Below are positions 9,790-21,298 of a stretch of 64,000 bases of DNA, piece by piece. Every line of letters starts with the position of its first letter. Position 1 is the first letter of the stretch. The position numbers and the translations under genes were made by a program. This DNA is from Centrapalus pauciflorus (taxonomy: Eukaryota; Streptophyta; Magnoliopsida; Asterales; Asteraceae): positions 434,001-498,000 of the forward strand of contig JAANYP010004764.1 in the NCBI GenBank assembly GCA_020465985.1. The letters are read 5' to 3'. The notes beneath the pieces were generated by a model that was not told the origin of the DNA, did not search any database, and saw nothing but the letters and a program-made list of their open reading frames with translations.

Positions 9790-12454
9790 ATGGAATTTGA
9801 AAATAGCAGTAGTGGATCTGGGCAAGGACCCAAAGTGCCTAAGCTCAAACCCACTGAGTTTGAGATGTGAAAACTCAGGATTCAACAACATATTCAATTT
9901 ATTGATTATGCCATATGGGAAGCTGTTGAATTTCCTCCTGTAGTAGATCCTGAACTTGATGCTGAGGGCAAACCCATAAAAACTCCTCCAAAACTGAACT
10001 TGAAAGAAAGGCTAGAATGAATGAAGTGAAAGCTCTTACACTTCTTCAAATAGCCATTCCTAATGCTTATCAACACCATTTTAAAAAGTCTTACACTACT
10101 CATTCTCTCTGGATTGCTTTAGAGAAAAGATTTGCTGGTAATGCTAGCACCAAGAGAAATCAAAAGGATCTTTTAAAACAGCAGTATGAAAACTTTTCTG
10201 GTGGCAAGAATGAAAACCTCACTCAAATATTTGACAGGTTTAACAAACTGATAGGTGAATTGGAGAGTGCCAAAGTCTGCTTGGATCAAGATGAAGTAAA
10301 CAGAAAATTTGTCAGATCTCTTGGTGAAGAGTGGACAGTTTATGCTGCACAATGGAGAACCAAAGACACTCTTGATGAAATAGAGCTGGATGATCTTTAC
10401 AATAGTTTGAGAGTGTTTGAAACTGAGATTGAAACTAAAAAGAAATCTTTTTCTTATAATCATAACACTGCTCTGCTGTCATCACCATTAACTGATAAAT
10501 CTTCCTACCGTGATTCCTTTTCAGGTGCTGATGGTAACTCTACTGATATTCATTATGAGGCCTTTGTTGCCAATGATGGACTATTTGCTTTAAATGCTGA
10601 AGATTTAGAACAGATCCATCCAGATGATCTAGAAGAGATGGACTTGAAATGGCAGCATGCAATGTTGACTATGAGGGCTAAAAGATTTCTGAAAAGAACT
10701 GGCAGATCCAACTTCCAAGCCAGACCTGAAGGAAAACCAGCATTTGATAAATCCAAAGTTGAATGCTTTAAATGTCACAAGCTTGGCCACTTTGCCAGAG
10801 AATGCAGATCCCAAGGTCAACAACCACCAAGACCCCAACAAAATACTCAAGCTTCATCATCTCAAGCACTTGTTTCTCAAGAAGACAATGTGTTTGACTG
10901 GAGTGATCAGACAGAGGAAGAGTTTCAAAATCAAGCTCTAATGGCAGAAACATCAACTGTAACCTCAACTGAACTACCATCTGAGGTAAATGCTAAACTT
11001 TGCTCTCAATCATGCAAAAATATGGTTAAAAAGTACAGAGATCATAATGAGAGCATGTGCAAAACTCTAGCTAAGATGGAAGAAAGGAGATATGAATATA
11101 TGCAGGCCATAGAAGATCTTGAAAAACAGATCACTGACTATATGGATAATGAGATTCAAATGGGACATGATTGAACATATCATGAGTGGGAGAAAAAGGA
11201 GCTGAATAAGAAAATAGAGTCCCTTAATAAGAAATTAGATGAGGCTGATCAGAAGGTGTTAGAAGCTAATAAGAAACTAGAATCTGTCAATATAGATCTA
11301 GGAAACTTCAAATTGGCAAATCAAAAGCTGGAACACCTAATGGAAGTTCAATTTAAAGATAGGGTAAAATCTCAGCTCAATCCCAAAGAAGGTATAGGAT
11401 ACAGAGCAACTCCACCTCCATACAACAACAAATACAGTCATCCAATGAGTGAAGTTGCTGATAGGCTTGTCAATGAACCATTAGATGAGTCTATGACCAC
11501 TGTAGATCCTGTTCTTGTAATCAGTCTTAAATCTAAAGAAGATCTCATTAAAAATGAAGCCTGTGATTGCAAAGAAGCTGAGAAAGGACACAAAACAATG
11601 AGTGTACCCATAGCAGCCCCAAACCCCAGTAAGAAAGGAAAAGAGAAGATGAGTGTATGCCATGCTACTCCCCAGGTTTCCGTACCTTCTAACTGTAACA
11701 CTGCATCTTCCTCAAAAGGGAATAAAAGAGGTAAAAATGTTCCAATCTGCACATGTCAAATGCATGGTGTCCAAAAGTTTCCCAAACAACAGCAATTCAG
11801 GGGAAATCAAAGGAACAAGAATCAGTTATGGTCTGATAAAACTGGTTCTCAAATCAAAACAGTCAAAAAATGTTTCCATTGTGGCAGGAAAAACCATTTG
11901 GCCAGACATTGCTTGTACAAACCATCTGTTGCAAAACAGACTGTGGTTCAGAAACAGGCATTTGTTAACAACACAAAAATCTTAAGGTCAAACCACCTGT
12001 TGCACCAGTTCCAAAGAAAACAGTTGATCACATGTTCTCCAAAGTAAATAAGAAACAGTCCACACACCAAAAACAAGTTTTAGCTAAACCAAAATTAAAT
12101 TTTAAACAGATATGGTGTGTTAAAGGTAAAAACTCAGGTGAAACTGTTGTTACAAATGTTGAAACTGCCAAGTCTAAAGTTGAGACTGCTAGTGCAAATT
12201 CTCAAGCTGTTAGCACTACAGACTCAGTTCAAACTGCTAGGCTCAAAATTGGAACTGGTAATGGATCATCTGAGACTGTTATTGAAAAGGATGGACAAAA
12301 CACCTGGATACCTCATGTGATAACTAAATACTCTCCACATAATCCATCAGTGGATCTCACTAAGTATAAGAAGTCAAAGACAGTGTTTAGTTATGTCAAT
12401 GCACAAGGACAACCCAAAACCAACTTGGTTTGGGTTTACTCCACTACTAACTAA
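9790..12454 (+). pseudogene. gag: Element B gag, broken
   Basis: It is the counterpart of the intact gag of A over its whole length. The ATG is at 9790. A TGA at 9868-9870 replaces the Trp of the WKLRIQQH motif, and a frame change follows near 9990. The long open part (10017-11174) carries the UBN2 core and an intact first knuckle, CFKCHKLGHFAREC. TGA at 11172-11174 replaces an Arg codon. The coiled-coil part and the second knuckle (CFHCGRKNHLARHC) are open from 11175 to about 11970, where another frame change occurs. The tail, ending in NLVWVYSTTN, runs to 12454 and overlaps the start of pol in the +1 frame, as in A. Confidence 0.92.
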
Positions 12455-15400
12455 CCTTTTACTTGTGCAGGGCAACCACAGGTCACAACATAAAACAAGA
12501 TGGCATTTGGACAGTGGATGCTCTAGGCACATGACAGGCAATTGTGAATGCTTGTCAAATTTCAAAAGCTTTGAAGGAGGTTTTGTTGCATTTGGAGGAA
12601 ATTCCAAAGGAGGTAAGGTCACATGTAAAGGTACTGTAAAAGCAGGCAATATGCTTTTTAATGATGTTCTGTATGTTGAACAGCTGAAGTACAATTTATT
12701 AAGTGTCTCAAATCTGTGATAAACAAAATGTTGTTGTCTTCACAGACTCTGAGTGCATTGTTCTTTCAAAGGATTTTAAAATAACTGAAAATCTTGTTTT
12801 ACTTAGAACACCAAGAAAGGACAATGTCTACTGTTTGGACACAGATCTTTTCTCCAAATCAAGTACTTTAAGCTGTTTGATATCCAAAGCATCATCAAAT
12901 GAGTCTGCTCTTTGGCACAGAAGAATGTGTCACATGAACTTCAAATCCATGAATGTGCTGGTTAAAAAGAATTTGGTAAGAGGTTTACCTCAAAAGGAGT
13001 TCATTTGTGATGATCATTGTGTAGCATGTCTTAAAGGCAAGCAACACAAATCTTCTCATAAGGCCAAAGAAGTAAATTCAATCTCATCTGCTCTTCATCT
13101 TATTCATATGGATCTCTTTGGTCCAAATCTGTTTTGAGTTTGAATAAAAGGGCTTACTGTTTAGTCATTGTTGATGATTTCACCAGATTCACATGGGTAT
13201 ACTTTCTTAGGTCTAAAGATGAAACTGCTGAGCTAGTTAAATCTTTTATTCTTAAGATACAAAATCAATCCAACTTAAAGGTTAAGGTGATTAGATCAGA
13301 CAATGGGACTGAATTTAAAAACCATATCCTAAACAGTTTCTGTGAGTCTAAAGGCATTGCTAGGCAATATAGTGCACCAAGAACACCACAGCAAAATGGT
13401 GTAGCTGAAAGAAAGAACAGAACTTTAATTGAGGCTGCTAGAACCATGCTAGCTGATTCCAAACTGCCAATGACCTTTTGGGCAGAAGCAGTCAATACAG
13501 CTTGTTATGTTTTGAATAGGGTTCAGGTTGTTCAATCACAAGGGAAAACTCCATATGAGTTATTCCATCATAGAGTCCCCTTAATAGCCTTCCTAAAATC
13601 TTTTGGTTGTTCCTGCACCATTCTTCACACTAAGACTCACTTAGGAAAGTTTGAAAGCAAGGCTGAAGAAGGTTTCTTTGTAGGATACTCCACTCAAAGC
13701 AAAGCCTATAGGGTATATAACAGTGTGTCTAAAACCATTGAAGAAAGTGCCAATGTTGAATTTAATAAAAACACTGCAAATGTCAAAGGCACTGGTCCTG
13801 ATTGGTTGTTTGATTTAGATTCAGTAACTAATTCTCTGAGCTTTGTTGAGTATACTACAAAGATTCAGACTGTTGCAGATTCTGGTCAATGGGATGAGTA
13901 TACGGTCATACCACTTCTCTCTTGTGACCCTCCAGGGGTACTGGATGCACAACATGATTCAAATCCAAACTATGAAGTGACAATCCCAAGTCCTGAGGGA
14001 ACAACTCCATCAGAAAGGGAAACAGTTCCAGATTCTAATCAAGCTGTTCCAGAAGCTGAACCATCAAGTGGTCCTGAAGGAGATGATACAAATCTAGGCA
14101 CTTCTTTTCAGACAGACAGAGAGCCAACACTTAGAGTGCACAAGTATCATCCTCTCAATCAGATAATGGGTGATCCACGCACTCCTGTGCAGACAAGAAC
14201 AATGGTTCACAAGGAGTCTTCTGATGTTGAACCAGCAGTGCCAGAATTCAGTCTAGCTGCCTTTGAACATGCTTGTTTCATGTCACAGTTAGAGCCAAAG
14301 AAGGCATCAGCGGCTTTGAAAGATCCATCTTGGATTAAAGCAATGCAGGAAGAACTTCTACAATTCAAGATTCAGAATGTATGGACTTTAATTGATCTAC
14401 CTAAAGGCAAGAGAGCAATTGGTACACGTTGGGTTTTCAGGAACAAGAAGGATGAGAGAGGGATAGTCATCAAGAACAAAGCAAGATTAGTAGCACAAGG
14501 ATACACTCAAGAAGAAGGAATAGACTATGATGATGTCTTTGCTCCAGTGGCACGAATTGAAGCCATCAGACTGTTCCTAGCCTATGCAAGCTTCAAAGGA
14601 TTTAAGGTGTATCAAATGGATGTGAAGTCTGCTTTCCTGTATGGTACAATTGAAGAAGAGGTCTATGTGTGTCAACCTCCTGGATTTGAGGACTACAAGT
14701 ATCCAGACAGAGTCTACAAATTGGACAAAGCCCTCTATGGACTCCACCAAGCCCCTAGAGCATGGTATGACACTCTGTCATCATACCTTCTACAGAATGG
14801 ATTCAAGAGGGGTACACTGGACAAAACTTTGTTCACAAAGTCCATCAAATCTGAGATCCTGCTTGTTCATATATACGTTGATGATATTATCTTTGGGTCT
14901 ACCAATGACAGTCTGTGCAAGGAGTTTGAGGCATTGATGCACAAAAAGTTTCAAATGAGTTCTATGGGGGAACTCACATTCTTTCTAGGATTGCAGGTTA
15001 AGCAGAAGCCTACAGGGCTTTTTATAAGTCAATCAAAGTTTGTGAAAGACATACTGGAAAAGTTTGGTTACAAAGATACCAAAGTTGCAAGTACTCCAAT
15101 GGACACTCACAAGCAGCTTGATGCAGACAAAGATGGAATGGATGTGGACATTCATCTATACAGATCCTTGATAGGATCACTTATGTATCAAACATCTTCT
15201 AGACCTGATATAATGTTTGCTGTTTGTGTTTGTGCCAGGTTTCAATGTGCTCCAAAGGACTCACATCTGTTTGCTGTTAAGAGAATCTTTAGATATCTCA
15301 AAGGCCAACCACATTTGGGCCTCTGGTATCCTAAAGACTTTCCTCTTGAACTAACAGCCTATTCTGACAGTGATTATGGAGGCTGCAACATTCACAGAAA

Positions 15401-15818
15401 GTCCACAACTGGTGGATGTCAATATCTAGGAGCAAGATTGGTCTCTTGGCAGTGTAAAAAGCAAACAACTGTCTCCACCTCATCTACTGAAGCAGAATAT
15501 GTAGCAGCTGCAAGCTGTTGCTCTCAAGTAATGTGGATTTAGAATCAATTGAGAGACTATGGTATGAATTTCCTATCCACTCCTATTTACATTGACAACT
15601 CAAGTGCAATAAGCATTGTACAAAATCCTGTGAAATTTCCCAAAACCAAGCATATATACATCAGATTTCATTTTATAAGGGACTGTAATGAGAAGAAATT
15701 AATCCAAGTTACCAAAATTCATACTGATGATCAGTTAGCTGATCTATTTACAAAACCATTTGATGTGGGAAGATTCACTTTCCTAGTATCAAATATTGGT
15801 ATGGTTAATATGGATTAA
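12393..15818 (+). pseudogene. pol: Element B pol: protease, integrase, RT, RNase H, broken
   Basis: Protease: WHLDSGCSRHMTG near 12500. A two-base loss near 12712 shifts frame. The pre-integrase zinc motif is at about 12910-13060 (HRRMCHMNF ... CVACLKGK). Another small deletion near 13130 shifts frame again just after HMDLFGP. The rest of integrase (RSDNGTEFKN, PQQNGVAERKNRT) and all of RT (YQMDVKSAFLYG, YVDDIIFGSTND) are open in a single 802-codon frame. RNase H (YSDSDYGGC, TSSTEAEYVAAASCC) is crossed by TAG at 15540-15542, then continues to TDDQLADLFTKPFDVGRF and stops at 15816-15818. Domain order is PR-IN-RT-RH, which defines Ty1/copia. Confidence 0.93.
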
Positions 15819-16181
15819 TTTGTTTTTCATCATTCTTTCTTATTTTATGAAAAATATATCTATTTCATATGTTTGTTTAAGGGGGAGCCACTGTTTCATT
15901 TAAATATGCCTACTTTTCAACTAACAGCTTGAGTCTTTTCTCAAGCTGCTAGTTCATTTTCTCGGACTGCTAGTTGTTTCACTTGATCTGTCAAAGTGTG
16001 CAGGGTATTTTAGTAACTTTCATAAGTGTGTGCGCGGGATTAGATATTTTCGAAACCTTTAAAAGGTCCCAGTTTCGTTCAATTGTAACTAGCAGTTGCA
16101 AAATATCTTCCACGACCTTCTTTTCTCTCTAAGCGATTCCCACACACATCTCTGAAACCCTAAATCACCGATTCATTGTCA
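15819..16181 (+). other. Element B spacer between pol and third ORF
   Basis: This 363-base stretch is noncoding. It includes the polypurine tract at 15879, AAGCTGCTAGT-like motifs at 15925-15985 matching those of the LTR, a weak TATA-like TTTAAAAGG near 16058, and a pyrimidine-rich stretch before the ATG at 16182. This is the arrangement expected of a promoter and 5' leader, although nothing here proves transcription. Confidence 0.55.
15879..15887 (+). promoter_or_regulatory. Internal polypurine tract after pol in B
   Basis: AAGGGGGAG lies 60 bases after the pol stop, the same core as the real 3' polypurine tract at 19046. It could prime plus-strand DNA internally, or mark where the element ended before the third ORF was gained. 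A third copy lies at 17699-17706 inside the third ORF. Confidence 0.6.
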
Positions 16182-18950
16182 ATGGAGTTTGTCAAAGAAC
16201 ATAACTGTCTTCCCTACTCTCTCAAACACGCTGACCATCAACCATTCCACGACATGATGGACTTCCTTCGAAGTTCTCATATTCATCATGCTCTTACCAT
16301 AAACCCTACAATATACGTATCCCATATAGAGCAATTTTGGAAACATGCCTCTGTTCAAACCATCAATGGAGTCACTTCTTTGACGTCCTAGATTGATGGA
16401 ACCACTGTCACCATCACTGAGGATCTCATACGCCAACACTTGCATCTTCAAGATGCCGCAGGTATAACCGATTTCCCACTTACTGCCTTACATGAAGGCC
16501 TTTTTGCTATAGGGTATAGGGGCCCTACTGATTCGTATACTTTCTTTAAAAGTCATTTTTCCCCTAAGTGGAAATATCTTATTCATATTATACAGCAATG
16601 CATAAGCCCTAAAAGAACTGGTTGGTCAGAATTTTCCTCAAACATAGCCACTGCCTTGGTGTGCTTATCTACAGGCCAACGGTTCAATTTTTCTAATATG
16701 ATTTTTCAGGGTATGCTAAGGCATCATACCCTAAAACATGGGAAATTTTTGATGTATCCTAGATTTTTGGGTAAAATTATTGCAAGAACTTGCAGTAATT
16801 TCAATGTACATAAAAGGATTCATGTTTCCCATAGGCACTCTTTACCTACAATAAAACGTCTTCTAAAAACAAGTGCCAATTTTTTATCTGTTGATGTCCC
16901 ATTGCCCTCTGCAATGTTGGGTATCAATCCACTAAACAGAGGAGAGGGTCCTGAGCAGCCTCAGCCTAACATCACTGCTTCACCCCCAGGACCCCAACCC
17001 ACTCCTCATGATACAAATAATCCCTCTGATCCTTCTAGAAATCCATCATCCCCACTTATATTATACAAAAGAAAAAGAGGTTCAGGAGCTCCTTCCTCCT
17101 CAGTCCAATTCCAAGAGCCAAATGTCCCTGTGCAGGAGGACACTCCTTCACAGAATATCCAAAGGGCACCCACTGAGGACTCTCCCATCCTCAATTTGGA
17201 GGTGGACATCTCAACAGAAGATGTCCATATGGGTACTGTGGCTGACACTACTGTTGTTTCTGCACAATAGGCACAGGACAGTGTCAACATAAGTAAGACC
17301 ACACCCATGGCAACAGAGGGTGTGCAAGCACCTTCTGGAAGTCCCTAGAACCAAGAAAAGAGGGGCCCAGAGGCTTCAACTTCTGGAATTCCTACCAGTG
17401 ATAGATCACAAGCACCACACACTTTTGCTGATCTTGAGGCTAGTCTGCAACTTATGCTTTTGACGGATCCTCAGCTGAAACCTATTGTAGCAATGTTGGA
17501 GTACCATCAGTCCATTATTGCTGCACAGGGGGCACAAATCATTTCACTTCGCCAGACAGAAGCTGCTCAGAATCAGAGAATGGATTATCTTCATAAGGGG
17601 TCACTCTTTGTGGAAATAAGATCATTCAATTGGAGTAGATGATTCGAACCCAAATGGCAACGGTTGTAGGTCCTCCTGACCAAACCAATGCATCCAAAAA
17701 GGGGGAGAATCAGGAGATCCTTAAATCAGGAAGCAGCTCCAACAGTCCAAGATTCTAGGCTAACAGTCCCAACAGCTACTCAAGTTGTTAGCCTAGAAAC
17801 TCAAGCTGCTCCCACAAGAACAACAGGAGTTGTTTTCAGAGAAGGCAGTCAAGCTCCCATCACTACAGTCCAAGCTACAACTTCTGCAACTAAGGATAAG
17901 GGCAAGGGCATTCTCATAGAATCTCCAAAGCACAAATTTTCATCCAGAGAAGCCCAAGTTGCTCATGATGCTGAATTTGCTAGAAAGTTAGCGGAAGAAC
18001 AAGATGCTATTCTGGACCAGCAAACCGATGCCCCAATGCAAGATGATGAAACCTTAGGTGATTACCTAAGAGGGTTTGTGGTCAAACAGATTGAGAGAAA
18101 AAGGAAAATGCCAACAGGGCATTCAAAGGCTGAGCACAGAAAGTTTTTGATCAATTTTGCCTTTTCAGCTGGAATTCCAAAGAAGATGGCTCAGTCCATG
18201 AATATAGAGAGGCTGCAAGACATTCATGATAAAGAAATGGGAAAACGAAAGTCAGCTAAAATCTCCCATGAAGTCCAAAGTCAACAGAAATCAAGTCAAG
18301 CTGGTGCAGGTAATCCAGATCCTCCTGTTCAAGCTGTTGCTTCAAATCCTCAATCAGAAGAAATCTCTCAAGCAAAGCTTGATCAGGTAAATAGGGTGCT
18401 GTTTGAACATCAGCTTTAGAAAGTGATGGAGATTGAAAAGTCCATAGACCAGCATGACTTCACAAAACCTCTTATTACATACTGGTATGCTAAGCCAATG
18501 GACAACATTGACTTAAGATATCATTTTGTAGTAAGAAGAGAATCTGGTCCTGAGGAAGAGTATAAGAGCTTAATGCACATTGTTTAAGGAATGACCAGAG
18601 ATGAGCTTACCAGAATGCATCATGTTGGATCTGTGACTCAAGTCAGATCCTCACTTCCACAGGTCAAGCATGCTATAAAAGACCTAAAAAGCATTTTTGA
18701 TCCTGAGTCAATAAGGAAAGATATAGAAGATGCAAAGGAGATGAAGATTGCACAAGTTGATCTTTTTGTCAAATCAAAGACATACAGACTCAAATTTGCA
18801 AATGGATTCGGTATGTACTTCAATTTTGAATTTTATGATCTTCCAAAGGCGTTGTTAGTACGGATGATATTAGTAAGAATATATTGTGATAGAGAAGATC
18901 TGAAGAGAGAATTTTTGAAGGCTGTTAAACAGAAACTTTCACAATTGTAA
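16182..18950 (+). pseudogene. Element B third ORF downstream of pol (about 920 codons, broken by stops)
   Basis: Reading from the ATG at 16182, one frame runs to 18950 broken mainly by stops (16389, 17268, 17347, 17640, 18417, 18585). A small local slip near 17620-17690 is possible. The N-terminal ~240 codons look like a folded domain: MMDFLRSSHIHHALTINPTI, a HIEQFWKHA helix, IDGTTVTITEDLIRQHLHL, then FFKSHFSPKWKYLIHIIQQC and FNFSNMIFQGM. A Pro/Ser/Thr/Gln-rich linker follows (about 16930-17900), then a charged, helical C-terminal part. From memory, the N-terminal domain matches ORFs next to copia RNase H in Asteraceae, sometimes labelled as synaptobrevin or longin-like, a label that I do not trust. 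I see no signal peptide or clear membrane span, so an envelope role is not supported. Function unknown. Confidence 0.78.
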
Positions 18951-19045
18951 GTTTTTGGATGCCTTAGTTTGTAGATAACAGTTTTACTTTGTTTTATTTC
19001 CTTATTTGTATAGAAACTTAAAGTCTTGTGTAAAGAATTTAAGTT

Positions 19046-19055
19046 AGGGGGAGAT
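19046..19055 (+). promoter_or_regulatory. Element B polypurine tract
   Basis: AGGGGGAGAT immediately precedes the 3' LTR and would prime plus-strand synthesis. It has the same sequence as the tract before the 3' LTR of C, although the two families differ. Confidence 0.88.
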
Positions 19056-19710
19056 TGTTGGGAAATATTCTAAGTATGTCAAGCTGTTAGTTAGATTTCT
19101 CAGACTGTTAGTAGATTTTTTTGTGTAAGTACAAAGTTCAAGCTGTTAGTTGAAGAAGTTCGAGCTGCTAGTGCAAAAGTTCAAGCTGCCAGTGTTAAAG
19201 CTCAAGCTGCTCAACAGACAGACTTCAAGCTGCTCAACAGCTTAATAAACAAAAAGTGCTGATATTTAGGAAAAGATATATTTTGAAGATTCAGGCATAT
19301 CTACTATCAGAGAAATCAGAGTTTATCAAGGAAACAAATCAGAAAGCAGTATATATACATAGAATAGGTTTTTCTATTGTAAGTCTGCACGTACAAGTTT
19401 ATCATTGTTTTTTTGTCTTTCTGATTAAGTTTTTCATAAGCCTCTAATGTTGTAAAACCCTAAGAACAATCTGTGTTCTTCGTCTAATCAAACAGATTAG
19501 AGGTGATTGTAATCATTGAGTTTGGAAATACAAATGATATTTTGTTATTGATTGTGTTTGTGTGTTTACTTGTTCTGAAAGTTTTTCTTAAAACAGTTAA
19601 GTGTTATTCCGCAAACTTCTTAATTGGACTTTGATTTAATACAAGGTTATTGGTTTATACTCTGATTAATTCAAACCAGTTAATCTTAGGTAGTGATTTT
19701 GATCTTGACA
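19056..19710 (+). repeat. Element B 3' LTR (655 bp)
   Basis: It begins TGTTGGGAAATA, ends CTTGACA, and is followed by the AAATA target copy. It matches the 5' LTR with scattered substitutions and small indels. The TATA box and the AAGCTG array are conserved. Confidence 0.93.
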
Positions 19711-20551
19711 AAATATGAAATGAATATGATGGGAGAACTTACTTTCTTTTTAGGATTACAGGTTAAACAAACCTCAAATGGTATTTTCATAAATCAAAGA
19801 AAGTATCAAAACTCCTATCAAAACCCCATTGCCAACCAATGTAAAGTTGGATCCAGATGCCAGTGGCAAAGCTGTTTCAGTAACAGCTTACAGAGGCATG
19901 ATTGGGAGCTTGCTATATGTAACTACCAGTAGACCAGATATTATGTTTGCCACCTGTTTATGTGCTAGGTTTCAAGATGATCCTAAAGAATCACATCTAG
20001 CTGCTGTAAAAAGAATCTTCAGATACCTTAAGGGTACACCAGGTTTGGGTCTTTGGTATCTCAAAGACTCAAGTCTTGAGATAACAAGATATTCAGATTC
20101 TGATTTTGCAGGCTGCAGGCTAGACAGAAAAAGCACAACAGGTGGGTGTCAACTCCTTGCTGGTAAGTTGATAAGTTCGTGTAGCAAGAAGCAGAACTCA
20201 GTTTCTATTTCTACTGCCGAAGCTGAGTATATTGCTGCTGGAAGCTGGTGCGGGCAGATTCTATGAATGCAGCATCAGCTTGAAGACTATGGACTTGTAT
20301 ATAGGAAAACCCCTATTCTGTGTGATAATACAAGTGCCATAGCTATCTCCGACAATCCAGTATTTCATTCCAGAACGAAGCATATACAGGTCAGACATCA
20401 CTTCATCAGGGATCACATCCAGAAAGGTAATGTGGAGGTAAGTTTTATTTCCACATATGAACAGCTTGCAGACATTTTCACCAAGCCTCTTGATGAAAAT
20501 AGATTTAATAATCTTGTAAGCAAGCTGGGCATGTTAAATAAATGTGACTAA
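19711..20551 (+). pseudogene. pol: Element C pol: RT end and RNase H, broken
   Basis: Coding resumes after B with MNMMGELTFFLGLQVKQTSNG, the RT segment that should follow LLMKSKY. A deletion near 19810 changes frame. RNase H then reads YSDSDFAGCRLDRKSTTGGCQ and AEAEYIAAGSWCG, with TGA at 20263-20265 where D has Trp. The final part (THEQLADIFTKPLDEN-like, ending KLGMLNKCD) stops at 20551. It is the exact counterpart of 42270-43100 in D. Confidence 0.9.
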
Positions 20552-20969
20552 GTGTCATAATTGTTCTAAGTTATTATATGTCTCACATTGCTCAAGTTTC
20601 TTAGAACAATTTAGACAGAACAGGTTATGCATGTTCTATACTTAGCCAATTTCTGAAAACTTGAACAGCTTGAGCGTATAACAGTTTTGACAATATCAGC
20701 TTTCATTTCAAACCTGGTCTGATGATCAAACCTCCAACCTGCTCACTCTCTCAATCTGTCATACAGGACATTGTCTTGTAACCTGATCAACTATTGAACA
20801 CAACCTGTTATTACATAGCTGAACAGGTTGAATGAACAGCCGGAAGAATGAACAGCTTGTAATAACCCTGCTCATCACAGGTTTGACCAACAGCTTAGAC
20901 CATCAGTTTTAATTACCTTTTTTCACAATTAAGTTACTTAATTTTTGTTTTTATTTAACTTAATTACCG

Positions 20970-21097
20970 CGGATAATGTGTGTTAACATGTGTTAGTGAC
21001 TAAAAAGGGCTCGAGTGGTCTAACAACCGTTCTCGGATAATGTGTGTTAACATGTGTTAGTGACTAAAAAGGGCTCGAGTGGTCTAACAACCGTTCT
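20970..21097 (+). repeat. Exact 64 bp tandem duplication in element C
   Basis: Two adjacent copies, 20970-21033 and 21034-21097, appear identical. Each starts CGGATAATGTG and ends CAACCGTTCT. Element D has one copy only (about 41850-41915, - strand), so the duplication arose in C. It lies just upstream of the TATA box of the third ORF. Confidence 0.93.
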
Positions 21098-21187
21098 GAC
21101 ATGGACAACCATTCCGTTTTCCGTTAAAGAACTTTTCAAATCAACCGCCCAAAGTTTTCCCTCTCATACCCACTCAAATTCAAATCC

Positions 21188-21195
21188 TATAAATA
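21188..21195 (+). promoter_or_regulatory. TATA box candidate for the third ORF of C
   Basis: TATAAATA lies about 110 bases upstream of the ATG at 21299 and is followed by CT-rich sequence typical of plant 5' leaders. D keeps the same TATAAATA at 41749-41756 on the - strand, at a matching distance (about 105 bases) from its ATG. Conservation of the box in both copies supports use as a separate promoter. Confidence 0.55.
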
Positions 21196-21298
21196 CCCAT
21201 CTACTGTTTCATCTTCGTCTTCCTTACTGCTACCATAATTTCCAAAGAACCCTAAATTCGACTAAGTGTCCTGTGCTAATACTTCCACTACTTTCCAA

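Larger units (their letters stand above)
9062..19710 (+). mobile_element. Element B: complete Sirevirus-like copia with third ORF (10.65 kb)
   Basis: The order is LTR, primer binding site, gag, pol (protease, integrase, RT, RNase H), internal polypurine tract, third ORF, polypurine tract, LTR. Both LTRs are 655 bp by coordinates, and AAATA is duplicated on either side. I count a little over twenty differences between the LTRs by eye, roughly 3%, so this is not a very recent insertion. All three coding regions carry stops or frameshifts, and several stops look like CAG or CGA to TAG or TGA changes. It belongs to the same family as A and is clearly different from its host C. Confidence 0.93.
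20552..21298 (+). other. Element C spacer between pol and third ORF
   Basis: This noncoding stretch of 747 bases has an opposite-strand counterpart in D at 41645-42269. The first half is rich in AACCTG/CAGGTT and CAGCTTGAAC units (20640-20900). The second half holds a 64 bp tandem duplication and then a TATA box followed by a pyrimidine-rich leader up to the ATG at 21299. Confidence 0.7.

Noticed and set aside
16182..16900. Host synaptobrevin or longin-domain gene
   Set aside because: Similar ORFs carry that name in some plant annotations, but the ORF always follows copia RNase H, lies inside the LTRs of B, and shows no SNARE motif.
16182..18950. Retroviral envelope gene
   Set aside because: No signal peptide, no transmembrane segment and no cleavage site are visible, so the envelope-like label used for some Sireviruses is not supported here.
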